Assembly: GCF_018320785.1 (NCBI RefSeq)
Contig: NC_054865.1
Span: 33,108,398-33,172,397 of the forward strand
Direction: 5' to 3'
Length of the DNA stretch: 64,000 bases
Origin: Cheilinus undulatus
Lineage: Eukaryota > Chordata > Actinopteri > Labriformes > Labridae
Positions 22,344-44,320 of the stretch are shown piece after piece; position 1 is the first letter of the stretch; every line of letters begins with the position of its first letter. The position numbers and the translations under genes are program-made. Under the pieces are notes generated by a model, which made no database searches, was not told the DNA's origin, and worked only from the letters and a program-made list of their open reading frames with translations.

Positions 22344-23862
22344 GAGTCCACCGGCTGAAGTTCAGCCTGCTCAGCCTCAAAAACACCAGAAAATTAGTGT
22401 CCAACTCTCTCGATCCAGGTAGAGAAAGTTGATGAGAAAGTCAGCAGCAGTTAATAACGAATGCCAGACGTCTTCAGATTTACTGTCTTCAGGCGGAAAG
22501 TTTCAAAGTCTTCAGCAGTGTCAATATTATAACAGAGCCATTCGATTATCTGTAATTAAAAGCTTATATTTAGCTAAACGTTTAAGCATGTTTGAATAGC
22601 ATAAAGACATACAGTGTAAATGAATATACGTCTCAGAGTTGTTGCTTAGAATTCAACTATTCAAAATAAATAAGTAAATACTTAGCCCCCAGCCCAAGCA
22701 TTATTAAACTGTATATTTGGCTTCATTTATATAAACATGATTCTTACATAGTCAACTAAACTTCATAAACAACACAGCTTTCTATGCTATATTCCATACA
22801 ACAGAAGAGGCCTTTGCTTTCCAAATGAAAGATGGCATGTACAGTCATAGTGATAAAATCGCAGCTTCTCTGTGAAGTTTTAAACACAGAGTGTCTCTTT
22901 CAAAAAAGTGCTGATTAGCCACTTCCTTTTTTAATTTCCTCATAACCTTGAAGAATAAACAAACAGGATTAGACACTCAGGAACATCAGAGTGACCTGAT
23001 GCAGGACAATACCACAGAAGAAGCATAAGGAATGCATTCCTTTAATCAAGACAGACTAAGGCAGCTGCTAGGGTTAACTTCAACTTAAAATGCTGACAGT
23101 GCAGCAGGGACTAGTAATGGAGACATACATCCTCAAATCAAAGAGGCGGACTGAACAGTGACCTCCACATTAGTGAAGTCTAATATGAATGAGTATTGAG
23201 GTAGGCAGTGAAACTATTTGAGCATGTCATTATAGGCCAAATAAAGCAAACGTGAATTGCTGATATATGTTTTTCTAGGTTTTTAGAGCCCAAGTCTTAT
23301 TTCAAGCCAATTAAATTAATGACACCCCTATTATAACGCCACAGCCACAAGGATATCATACATTAACATAAGATCAAACATTTGATCATATTTTGAATCC
23401 CTATTCAGGTTAAACAATGCTGAGGAAACTGTACAGCTAAAACAAACGTTAAAGTTAACATGGAAAGGTGCGACTCATAACCTTATTTTAACTTACTGTT
23501 AGCTTATCCTACATATACACGCCTTCAGCTGCTGACTAAAACACCATTAAAGAACTCCACCCTTACATGTTTAGATTTACGTAACAATAACATCGAAACC
23601 AAAGCAGTCAAAGCCTTTTGTTACTGTCCTACAATAACTAAGCTAGAAGCGTAACACCTGGTTGACCATAACATACAAATATGCACGTTTTCATCTAAAC
23701 AACAACCCACAAATATAAATATGTTTTTATCCTCTTTATCCACAGCCAGAGTTTAAGACACGTTCAGGACAAAATGTCGATAATTAGAAACTGTACCGTC
23801 TGTGTTAAAGCCTCCACCACCGCAGGTTGCAATTGAACCGTGTGTGTTTGGGTAGCACTTAC
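22344..23862 (-). other. slc38a7: Presumed 5' UTR intron of slc38a7
   Basis: A pyrimidine-rich acceptor (CTGAACTTCAG) ends at 22355, 11 nt before the start codon. A consensus donor GTAAGT lies on the minus strand at 23862-23857. No coding exon or recognised repeat is seen between them. Confidence 0.4.
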
Positions 23863-23897
23863 AAAGCAGAGGAGCATGTGACACCCTGTCACGTGAC
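23857..23897 (-). promoter_or_regulatory. slc38a7: slc38a7 promoter/noncoding exon 1 with perfect CLEAR palindrome
   Basis: GTCACGTGAC at 23888-23897 is the exact CLEAR consensus bound by TFEB/TFE3. A second E-box-like CATGTGAC lies next to it (23875-23882). The donor GTAAGT at 23862-23857 would place these sites at or just upstream of the transcription start of a short noncoding first exon. TFEB control suits a lysosomal transporter. The start site itself is inferred. Confidence 0.6.
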
Positions 23898-23899
23898 TG

Positions 23900-24500
23900 G
23901 AATTCTGTGTATTCTTCCTGTTGTCTAGAATTGTGGGTATTGTAGTTGGTTGCACACAACCGCCTTTACGGATGTGTGCATGCCAACCGTTCATTTTGAA
24001 AATAAATGTATATTTATTTTAATAGTAATTTCGTTCTACTGCTTTTTTAAACAAACAATAAATTAATTATTGGATTAAAGCTCATGTGGGGATCTTTCTG
24101 TCGATTCATTCTGGCACCACCCTGTGGCCAAAGCTGGAGCTTGCTTTAGTCCTGGATGGGAGGATGTGTAATCATCTATCATATTTAGATATTTAATACT
24201 GTGATTCTTTGTTAGGGACAACCTGGGGACAACATGTCTAGGCAGTATGCTGTAAGTTTCCTTATCTGACAGACTATATCATAATACCGTTTTTTTTTTT
24301 AGCTTTATTAAACCAGCAATGTTCCCATGGAGATACAAAGATCTCTTTTACATGGGAGTCTTGGCCAAGACAGCAGCATGACAATGTACTTAAAAGCATG
24401 CGAGGGAAAAAAAAAACATTCTGAAATGAACATTTGCATACATAAATTTCCATTAGGCATAACTTTTTTTTTATTGGAGTTCAAAGCCTATGAGGAAATC
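23900..24500. other. Intergenic stretch between slc38a7 and got2
   Basis: No exon or recognised repeat is seen apart from a T-run near 24290. The sequence is A+T-rich. Confidence 0.4.
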
Positions 24501-24504
24501 CATG

Positions 24505-24925
24505 TTAGTACAGTTAACTACAACTAAAATGTAAAAATCATTTTAGTTAACGGAACCTTCACAAAAACTAAGCTTTAAAAACAAAAACTTAAAAAAAAGA
24601 ATAAATTAGATACAAAATCTCCTTAGTTTTAGTCTTTGACAGCAGCAGATTTACTGACATGAACATCCAACCCTAGAGAGAATAAAATCACTTCATTTGA
24701 TTGAGGAAGACTTCAAAAATGATAAGTTTAGGTCTTAAGTTGTATGGAAATATCAAAATTGAACAAATAAAATGAAAAGTGAAGAGCCTTTTGGTATCGC
24801 CCCTGATAGGTATTCTTTATTGCAGAAAAAATCTAGATCACTAAAACTAATACACTAAAATGAAGCATTTTTGCATACGGTAATACAAACTGAACTAACA
24901 AACCAGCAGTAAATACAGCCACTTT
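24505..24925 (+). repeat. 'AACTAAAACTAA' interspersed repeat, copy 1
   Basis: It begins 'acagttaactacaactaaaatgtaaaaatcattttagttaac'. It passes through ACAAAATCTCCTTAGTTTTA and 'gaagagcc...gggtat..', and ends in 'actaaaactaatacactaaaatgaagcattttt'. The same order of blocks recurs in the same orientation at 59120-59640, so this is a dispersed element. The class is unknown. Confidence 0.6.
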
Positions 24926-25375
24926 TTAATTTATTTGTTATGCTTTGAGAATGTGCACATTTCAGTCATCTTCTTCAGATTTCTTATCTTCACTTTCTTA
25001 GGATCTAAAAGCTGGTTTTCCCAAAACGAGGAGCTTAGTCCTCAGTAAATTATCAAAATTTTTACACCATCTTGGGAGGAAATCCAAGGGTCTGCATGCA
25101 AGCCCTTCTGTAACTATGCACTTTTTAAACATACTTGTTTTGTTCTGCCTCCTCCTCATTTAAGCAGTTGAAAATGTGAGTCACAGTTTCTCATAGAAGG
25201 TGGTGGTGGGTTCTGATAGCTGACCAGTTGGAACCAGACCAGTGGGTTAATAATCTTATGTGAAGCAAGCTACCCGTCAAAATAAGCTGGATGCAGGTAT
25301 TTGGCATGCAAAGGTGCAACTTTGGGGAGGAATGCAATAATACTCAGATTACAAGAAGCCATTACTCTATAACCA

Positions 25376-25381
25376 TTTATT
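25376..25381 (-). terminator. got2: Candidate polyadenylation signal, got2
   Basis: TTTATT on the plus strand reads AATAAA on the minus strand, 1161 bp after the got2 stop. It is the first canonical signal found. A 3' UTR of about 1.2 kb is similar to what I recall for the mammalian gene. Confidence 0.45.
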
Positions 25382-26297
25382 GTTTGTTCAATAAGGTACA
25401 TGACCGCTGAACCGTTAGTTATTGACAGAATGCAAAACATGGAAGTATAGGCAGACTTGAAGCAAATCCCACATTGCTGGATGCCATTTGTGTCACAGTC
25501 TTAATGACAAATAGATTCATACACTGAACCATGAAGTCAGAGAGCAAATGAGAAGCATGTTTGTTGTTTCTCTTTGTGAACTGTCCAGTGTAAACCTCAA
25601 TCATGTACCCTAATCATCAACCACACAGAGACATTTGTACTTGTACCAAATATAAAGACTCCATTGTGAAAAGAAGGTAAGAAATGGGATGATCTGAGGC
25701 AGTGGTGGAAAAAAACTTAATTGGGGAAATAGTTTAAGTCATTGATTGCTTTTATCTTCAGAGTTTGACTCTGAGAGACTCCTTCTGGCCCGTGTGCTTG
25801 TTCTTATCAGGGGTTAAAAGGAACTGACTGACAGACTGTTGCCGTGTGATTAACTAGATTGATACCCAAAAACAATTCACAAATCCTGCTGAATAAAATA
25901 GACTGAAGTAATCAGGAGGCTACATTACTGGAGGATTGATAAGCTCTGATGAACAGCCAGCAGTGACCTGATTAAAGGATGGACAAAAGAAAACAGAATG
26001 CCGACCTAATCTTCAAACAAACAGTGCCTTTCAACTCATAAAGTGCTATTACCTAACCACCAATATTCAAAGAACTCACATTTCCTACAGGCTTTCACAA
26101 AGCAACAGGGATATCAACTTGTATGTTAATACTTCAAAGAGTTACATTATCCTGATGTAAGTACTTGGATGTTTTAGAGTGAGTGGCCTCACAGCAGATA
26201 GACAGCACACATTTAGGAGGATGCACAGCTGATAGTTGATTCCACATAATAAATAAGCAAAGATGACCCTTCAGTGGTGGGAGATAATTTGTCAAAG

Positions 26298-26325
26298 TTT
26301 TTTTTTTTTTTGGGGGGGGGGGGGG
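26298..26325 (-). repeat. C14-A14 homopolymer pair in got2 3' UTR
   Basis: The plus strand shows 14 T directly followed by 14 G, so got2 mRNA would read 14 C then 14 A, beginning 217 nt after the stop codon. The copy number is prone to sequencing error. Confidence 0.6.
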
Positions 26326-26541
26326 CTGTTCAGTGAAATGTTTAAAAAGAGAAAAAGAAACTAAACTGTTTAACAGCAGCAACTGTCCCAAGTTGAACTC
26401 ATGATGAAATCCAATTAAGAAAATGTCTAACTAAATAAAGCTCTTTACTAAAGGTGGAATGGAGGAGACAGAATAAGTGATGCACAATGCTCCTCTTTAA
26501 CACAGCCGCTTTGATGTTGTAGTGTCTCAGCAGGATCTGCT

Positions 26542-37176
<10,635 letters not shown>

Positions 37177-37266
37177 CGTTGTGCTGCGCTTGGGAGCAGA
37201 GCCTAGAAGGATGTGGACGGATATGAAGGGCAGGCACGACCACGACGTGACGCTCCGTGTACGCGC

Positions 37267-37274
37267 TGACGTCA
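37267..37274. promoter_or_regulatory. got2: Full CRE palindrome in got2 promoter
   Basis: TGACGTCA, the complete cAMP-response element, lies 91 bp upstream of the got2 ATG. An ACGTGACG half-like site is 25 bp closer to the gene. The surroundings are G+C-richer, with no TATA box, typical of a metabolic housekeeping promoter. Binding by CREB/ATF factors is inferred from sequence only. Confidence 0.5.
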
Positions 37275-37365
37275 GAGCAGGAACCAGCACAGTACAGCGT
37301 GAGTGCGGTAGAGTAGACTCATCAAGAAGACCTGAGATTATGATATGATTTACACTGTCTAACCC

Positions 37366-37440
37366 AGTGGTTCTCAACAGGTGGGTCGAGACCCTTAACC
37401 CTTTGATGCGCAACATGGGTCAAAAGTGACCGGAATGAGT
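37366..37440 (+). repeat. Two abutting repeat fragments
   Basis: AGTGGTTCTCAACAGGTGGG followed by TCGAGACCC is the end of the same outer family seen at 11785-12722 and 58990-59830. It runs directly into 'ttaaccctttgatgcgcaacatgggtcaaaagtgaccgg', another dispersed fish motif. Both are short. Confidence 0.45.
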
Positions 37441-40192
37441 TTCTTATCTATATCTTTGGAAAACATCAATTTCATCATTCAGTCCTCAACAATTTTTGTT
37501 TACTTATTCTATAAAGTAACAATCAGGCCCCAGTTGGTTAGATAAATTTGGTGGAACAATTTCCCCTTGTTATTTTAGGAGTTCAGTAAACTCAGACCCT
37601 ACTCTTTCTCACTGATTTCATGTCCTGTCCTCTTCCCAATAAAAACAAAAAGGCCCCAAATAACTCGGAGATGTAGAGCAACAGTAAAAGCACTATAATT
37701 TCAGTATGCAGTGAATCTAGTGAAACTTTATCCATAATATATTTCAAAGAAATAAATAGCTTGTGTTGAAATAAATCTATTAAAGGCAAGAGGTAGATAT
37801 TATTCCCAATTACTCAACATTCCCACTTATTACAGGCATGGGTTAAACCTGAATAGAGGAAAATAAATCCACAAGTACATTCTTTGTTTGACAAGATTTA
37901 ATGTCATGAAGGATAGGAATCCGTAGTTACTCAGTATGACCACTTGAGGGCAATGTGATTCAATAGACACCACATCATGTTTGGAGTCTGTGGTTTAGCT
38001 ACTCATCTCATCTTTATGTACCAGCTGTCTTTGTTAAATTTACCTTCAGCATTTCAGCAGATGCTGTGATGATTCATTTAAATGTTTTATATGCTTTCTC
38101 GTAGTCTGTGCAGGACTTCAGTGAGTTGCTGATTGTTGCTGCTTTTAGATATACAGCGTTTCACTGATTCACTGATGATCATTCTGTGCATACAACCTCC
38201 CATCCTGCCTGAGATTTGAATATTTCTAAATCCACGGCCATGACAAGAGTTTCAAGACATTAAACACAGAATTGTCCAATCCTCTGCAAAAAATTTTTAT
38301 CACTTATTTCTTATTTTTTAAAGCCCTGATGTACCTCCACCCTCCCACTAGATGGAGACATCCTTCAGAATTTATTCTTCAAAGCTCATGTGCACTTTGT
38401 TATTGTGACAGCAGATTAGAAAAGAATCCAGCATTAAATAATAAGAGCACCTTACAGTCACCAAAGCTTCTTAGCCACTATAGCAGAAGAAAATGCTGTT
38501 ATCTTCCTTATTTAAATGTCTTTTTTCCTTCTTTCATGTGTGTAAACTATTCCTTTGCTGCATTCAGAGAAGATAGATGCCAGGCGTGATTTCACATTCT
38601 GAGTCGTGTAAGTTTACAGGAGAGGCAAACTTTCTTTCAGTCAGTCTGCGGGGGAATCAACCTCCTGGAACAGCATCACACTCCAGAGCCTGGAAGTCCA
38701 TGAAACAGTTTCCCTGCAGCATTACAGGCACCTCACTGGCATCCTTGCTCAGTTACAGAGCGGGGCATGCATTTGGCTTGCACGTGGGGCTGCCACTGTG
38801 TGCATGAGATATGAATATTTCCAATAAACCTGTCAGTCATGTCAGAGAAAAGTCACATCTGCACATGCAATGTTCAAAAACAGTCATTAGTCAAAGGCAG
38901 ATTTGATTACACTTTTCATAGTTAATTCAATAGCAAGCTAAGTGCAGTGCTTTATTATTCTGCAGTTTTTCCCTCCTGAAATATGAGCAAAGAAAGTGAT
39001 GACAGTATTATAAAGATGAGGAGCAATGGGAGGGTGGGGGAGTAAAAAGAGCCGAGCTGAAAGAAGCATTAAAAATAAAAGAGCAGCAGAAAAAGAATAA
39101 TGGAAAACTGATAAGAGAGGAGTGTTTTCTGACTGTAATGCTGAATGACGTTTCACAGCTTAACTCAGGCTTCTTTAATACCCATTCTACAGTGCATATA
39201 CTACAAGTATGTGCTAACTTCAATTTCTTTTACTTCAACCTTTTATTTGGCTCTAAGATAGCATGAAGAAGATTCTCTATTTTAAAACACAGAAATGTAG
39301 CATTTGCAATGGTGGTATCTATCTACTGCTTTCCCCAGCCTGTGGGATAAAGGGTTAATAAATTATGTGACAACAGACAGCTGTGATGACATACTGATGT
39401 GAACTAGAACTAAACCATTAGACACTAGATTTTATAAATCATTTACAGTAATTATACTGGACACAGTGTGGGCTGTGAGGGTTCATGTCACATCTTTCAC
39501 ATTTCTCTTAAATAGATTCCTATAATGTCTCTTTAATTAAAAGAAAAAAATGTAGAAAACAATATTTAGTTTAATTCAAGTTAAAATATATTAAGCACTC
39601 TATTTTAAAAGAAAAACATGAAAAATCAATAAAATAAGAAAGGGTGTCATGTCATGCCATGGAAAATCATCAATTCATATGCAATGATAAGAAAAGAAAA
39701 ATAATCATCTGCCTGATTCTTGACATATCTTTGATTCAGAAAATGTCTGAAATGGTTTTGGAGCTTTCTTTGGTTCAGTCTTGCTGTGTTAGGTTTGGTG
39801 TTAATGTTTCTGGTTTATGGCTGAGGGAAGATCCAGTTAGTGCATGAATGATTGAATTTATCAATTAATGGCGCTGAGCAGTTAGGGTAATGTTCAGGCT
39901 AAAGAGTATCCTTCCATTTATCATGTTTTAAAGACTAAGCGAAAATGTTCATGGACGTCAAAACCAGCCATTATGATGACTGGTCTTATCATTGTGAAAA
40001 CCTAAGATGCACCCATCCATCCATCCATCCACTCCTGATCTCTTTATTGTACAAAAACACCAACTGACATAGCCTTTCTTTAATGCTGCCATTATTCTTA
40101 CAGCAGGAATTAAAAAATTTTCGTCATCTCTACATTACACAGGCCATGGTAACTGCACATTGCTATATTATTTCAATTTTATTGAACATATA
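37441..40192. other. Intergenic region between got2 and calb2, left part
   Basis: This is A+T-rich DNA with only short chance open frames and a CCAT tetranucleotide microsatellite near 40012-40031. No splice-bounded exon of any recognised family was found on either strand. Confidence 0.4.
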
Positions 40193-40194
40193 TA

Positions 40195-42050
40195 CAGTAC
40201 AAAGTATTCACCCCCTTGGATATTTTACTCTTTAATTGATTTTATAAATCAATCAATATAATTTGGCTTTTTTGATTTAAAAAAAAAAAAAACCTCTTTA
40301 ATGTTAAAAGGAAAACAGATTTCTAAAGGGTAATGTTATTAATAAAGATATTTAAGGTAAAAAAGGGGTCTGCATAAGTATTCATCCCCTTTAAGGTGAC
40401 CTAATTCAACAGAGTTCCAGTCAATTGGTGCAAGTAGTTTGCACCAATTGGAAATGGAAATCACCTGAGAGCAGTGAATGTGTCACAAGTGATTGTAGTC
40501 TAAAGACATCTGTGTCTGGAAGGTCAAGTCACTGGTTAATCAGTTTTCCTGGCTACCATTACACAATGAAGACAAAAAAACACCCCAAGTAACTCGTAGG
40601 AAAGATTATTGAAAGTGTAGGTTAGGGGTGCATATGAAAAAATTCAAGGCACTGAAAATGTTCTGGAGTTCAGTTAAATCTATCATGAAATGAAATGAAA
40701 GGAATATGGCACATGTGTAAATCTGCCTAGATCAGGTCGTCCTTGCAAGAAGGAGACCAGTGAGAGGCCACCAAAGCCGTGTTTCCATCAGGGGGTCCAG
40801 TTTGATTCAGTACGGTTTGGTATGGTTTGGTACGTTAAACACCAAAATAGTTTGTGTTTCCGCAGACACCCATGCCCTCTGTTGGTGGGTGGGCTGTAAA
40901 GGCGTGAATGTGAAGTCACATGCAACGCGAGTCTGCTGGTCCAGCTGCAGAGTTACAGAAAGGATGAGTAACAGAAATCAGTAGGGAATAAGCATGAAAC
41001 AGCTTTGAAACAGGCCATCCTCACAAAATGAGTGACCGTGCAAGAAGGAGCCTAGTGAGAGAGGCCACTAAGACACCTATGACTACTCTGAGGGAGTTAC
41101 AAGCTTCAGCAGCTGAGATGGGAGAGAGACTGCATAAAACAACTGTTGCCGGGGTTCTTTACCAGTCAAAGCTTTATGAGAGATTGACAAAGAAAAAAGC
41201 CACTGTTGAAGAACACTCACATTGGATCTCAACTAGATTTTGAAAGAAGGCAAGTGGAAGAAAGTTTTTTAATCTGATGAGACCAAAATGGTGCTTTTTG
41301 ACCAGCAGACAGTATGCTATGTTTGGCAGAACTAAAAATTGCACATCATCACAAACACACCATCCCCACTGTGAAGCTCTGTGGTGGCAGCATCATGCTG
41401 TGGGGATGCTTCTCTGCAGACGGCCCCGGACAGTTTGTAAAGGGAGGGGGTAAAATGAATGCGACAAAACATATGAAAATCCTGGAGGTCAATCTTATTA
41501 AGTCTGCAAGAGAAATACAGATTGGGAGAAGATTCATATTCAAGAAAATGACCCATAGCATTCAGCAAAAGCTACACAGAAATGGTTTGAAGAAAACAAG
41601 GTGAATGTTCTGGAGTGGCCAAGTCAAAGCCCAGACTTCATGCTAAAAGAGAATTTGTGGCTGGATTTAAGAAGTCCACACCTGATCCCTGTGCAACCTG
41701 ACAGAGCTTCAGCAGTTTTGCAAAGAAGAATGCCGTAAAATAGCAGTGTCCCAGTGTGCAAGCCTGATTGAGACATATCCACACAGACTCAGTGCTGTGA
41801 TTGTAGCAAAAGATGCATCTACTAAATACTGAATTAAAGGGAGTGAATATTGATGCAGTCACTCATTTTACATTACATATTTTTTAAATGATATTATATT
41901 ATAGAAATCTGTTTTCTTTTTGACATTTAAGAGGGGTTTTGTAGGCTTTTTGGGGTCTCAAAGAAGCCAAATTATATTGTCCATGATTGATTTATAAAAT
42001 CAGTGAAAGGGTAAAACATCCAAGGGGATGAATACTTTTTATAGGGACTG
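40195..42050 (+). mobile_element. Decayed Tc1/mariner-like transposon
   Basis: The ends are inverted repeats flanked by TA at 40193-40194 and 42051-42052. The left reads CAGTACAAAGTATTCACCCC; the right, reversed, reads CAGTCCCTATAAAAAGTATT then CATCCCCTTGGATG. Similarity extends roughly 90 bp inward ('gattttataaatcaatca...aatataatttggcttctttga'). The interior is a broken transposase. 41028-41243 carries the helix-turn-helix region (VREATKTPMTTLRELQASAA). 41314-41604 carries the block read as CGGSIMLWGCFSADGPGQFV, typical of the Tc1 DDE domain, with later stops and frameshifts. A foreign insert occupies about 40780-41010. Length is 1856 bp; it is not active. Confidence 0.85.
40780..41010 (+). 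repeat. Insert within the Tc1-like element
   Basis: 'gccgtgtttccatcagggggtcc...tacggtttggtatggtttggtacg' resembles a fish miniature element with a 'gtttcc' end. Related transposase sequence lies on both sides: GCAAGAAGGAG at 40745-40755 and again at 41039-41050, each followed by a 'gtgagagaggccac'-like block. The host sequence was therefore locally duplicated when this arose. Confidence 0.45.
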
Positions 42051-42052
42051 TA

Positions 42053-43850
42053 CTTTGGATCTTTTCATGGAATTAAAACTCTTTAGGGCTTCCAAGCTCA
42101 TCATAACTCATTTATGAATTACAGATACATGAATAATTGACTATAATTATATTTTTCACTGTAATATCAGTGCTTCTGCTTGTATGTAAAAACACTTAGT
42201 GAATCCTTAAAAGTGGTATATAAACTGAAATATTATTGTTTAATGATAATAATAAGTTTGTGACCAAACGCAACATGCAGATAAAGCTGAAATAAACTTT
42301 AAAACTTTAGTTTACGCTAGAGTTTTTCAGGTGGATGGTGCAATGTGATTCCTTTTCTTAACAAAGGAAAAGGAACGCTGTCCCTAGTGTCTGTTGCAAG
42401 AGAGACACAATTAGAACAAGATCCAAAATATCACTAATACTTGTATATAAATTCTGAGGGAACAGAACAAATAACTGGGTAAACATTTTAGTGGCTTTAA
42501 AAAAAATCACCCATTATGTAAAATTTGATGTCATTTCACCATTTGTAATTCACTTCTAATATATCAGAGCACAACATATGATGCTTTAAATAGTAGGTAA
42601 TAAAGTTGTCTGTTATACATCTAACTAAATCTTACATTTTCAAAATATGGAGAGCATCTAGGTCACTACTGCGGTTAAATGTATAATAATTCATTAAACG
42701 AGTCCAGTAGTGTTGTAGTGTTGTGTGTGCAGCTGTACTGAGGGTAAATAACAGAGGGAATCTCATCTGTCTATTCCTCTCGCTCATCTCGTTCCTCTCA
42801 CTGATGTGTGTGAAGGAATCAGAGCGAATATAACTCTCTTTTTTCTTGTTGTCAGCAATTAACTGCCTAAACTACAGCTCAGTGTTTTTCTTTGTGTCTC
42901 TTCTCTAATGTATGTGAACATTCGCTGAAGAAGTTGAGCTGCGTATTGTTTTCTTTTTGCGTGTGTTTGTGTTGCTACAGTGAGGGTGTGTTAGGGAGTG
43001 TGTGGTAAAGATAGTGGGTTTAATTAAAGATGAAAGAGCTGATTATTAATTGATGGAAGGTGGACTGTTCCATGATGCTGAGATATGGGGGTGTGTTGAC
43101 TCTTTCTCCAGTGGGAAGGTAAATTTTTAGAGTAAAGTAGGGCAGCATGTTTTAGAGCTAACTGCTTTTTGTTGTTTTCATTAGTGCTGAATGTTAAATA
43201 ATCAGTAAGTTATTTACAATAAAGACATATTATCACTGAAATGACAAAGAGAGAGATATAAACAGAGAATATGTTTAATCCTGTGAGGTGCAGAAGCTCA
43301 AATACATACACTTCCTTGAGACGGCGACATATTTCAATTATTTAAAAGTGCAAATGTTGTGTTGCCATGTCTTATTTTCTCCTGCTGTTATAGCAGATTT
43401 GTATACATGTAGCGCGAGCGAGACAATCACCCTGTTGTATTTTTGTTGTTCCGCATCTCTCAGCTTGTCCTGCTCGGCTCACTTCATCTCAGAGTGGCAC
43501 AGAGGCTTCAGAGAGTCTCCTCCATGAAAAATGGAGCAGCACAAGCTTTTTCAACATCACACTTTGTGTTACCAGGAGATTAGAAAGTGAAGGTGGAGCA
43601 CTCTGGAGAAAAACACTCTTGCTCTGGGCATCTGCAGTCTACACTGGAACCAAACAACTCTGAGGATGAGAGGGAAATTATCTTCATTTCTTCTGCGCTG
43701 AGAGAGAAGATTAAACAACTGGTTCACAGTGGAAGCAGTGGCACACTTAAAATGATCCCTCTAAGAGCTCAGGTGTAACAAAACAGCATTTAGATGAGTT
43801 ATGACTTTTTCATGGAAGTGAAGAACCGGGACTAGAGTTGTCATATTATA
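42053..43850. other. Intergenic region between got2 and calb2, right part
   Basis: A+T-rich DNA without supported exons on either strand. Short frames near 43288-43778 lack splice support, conserved domains or neighbours that continue them. Confidence 0.4.
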
Positions 43851-43856
43851 TTTATT
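43851..43856 (-). terminator. calb2: Polyadenylation signal, calb2
   Basis: TTTATT on the plus strand reads AATAAA on the minus strand, 465 bp after the calb2 stop. It is the first canonical signal found, giving a compact 3' UTR. Confidence 0.5.
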
Positions 43857-44320
43857 CATTCTCTCATTATATCATTAATATATATTTAATAGAACAGTAC
43901 AAGCCTCATCATAAAACAGGATCCTTTAAATTAAACAGAAGTAAATAAATTAAAAAAGCAGATGCTACAGAACATATTAATTTTTCAAATTAAGTGGAAG
44001 AGGAACATATATAGATTAGTGAAAAAAAATACAAATGCATACAAGTCAGATACATATAAACACAAATGTCTTCCTGTCTTCATTGCTATGGCTATCTCAA
44101 TGTGGGTCTGCATTAAACATTAAAAAAAGAAGCTCAGAGGGGGGTAGAAAGCTAAATCTGCAGTGCCAGCAGTACACTTTGGGCTCTTTTGTTTTCACTC
44201 TAAGTTGTGTAGCGAGGTTTAGGGTCACACATGCACCATGTCACATCAGGAGGTAGGACAGAGGAGGCTGTGGAAGAAGAAGAAGCAAGGAGGGAGGTGT
44301 CAGGGTCCCATGCAGGGAGG

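Noticed and set aside
41314-41604. Intact transposase gene
   Set aside because: Although the block looks like a Tc1 DDE domain, it is separated by frameshifts and stops from the DNA-binding half and interrupted by an insert; it is a remnant.
43288-43778. Two plus-strand open frames of 63-79 codons
   Set aside because: No splice sites in phase, no family motif, and A+T-rich codon content like the surrounding noncoding DNA.
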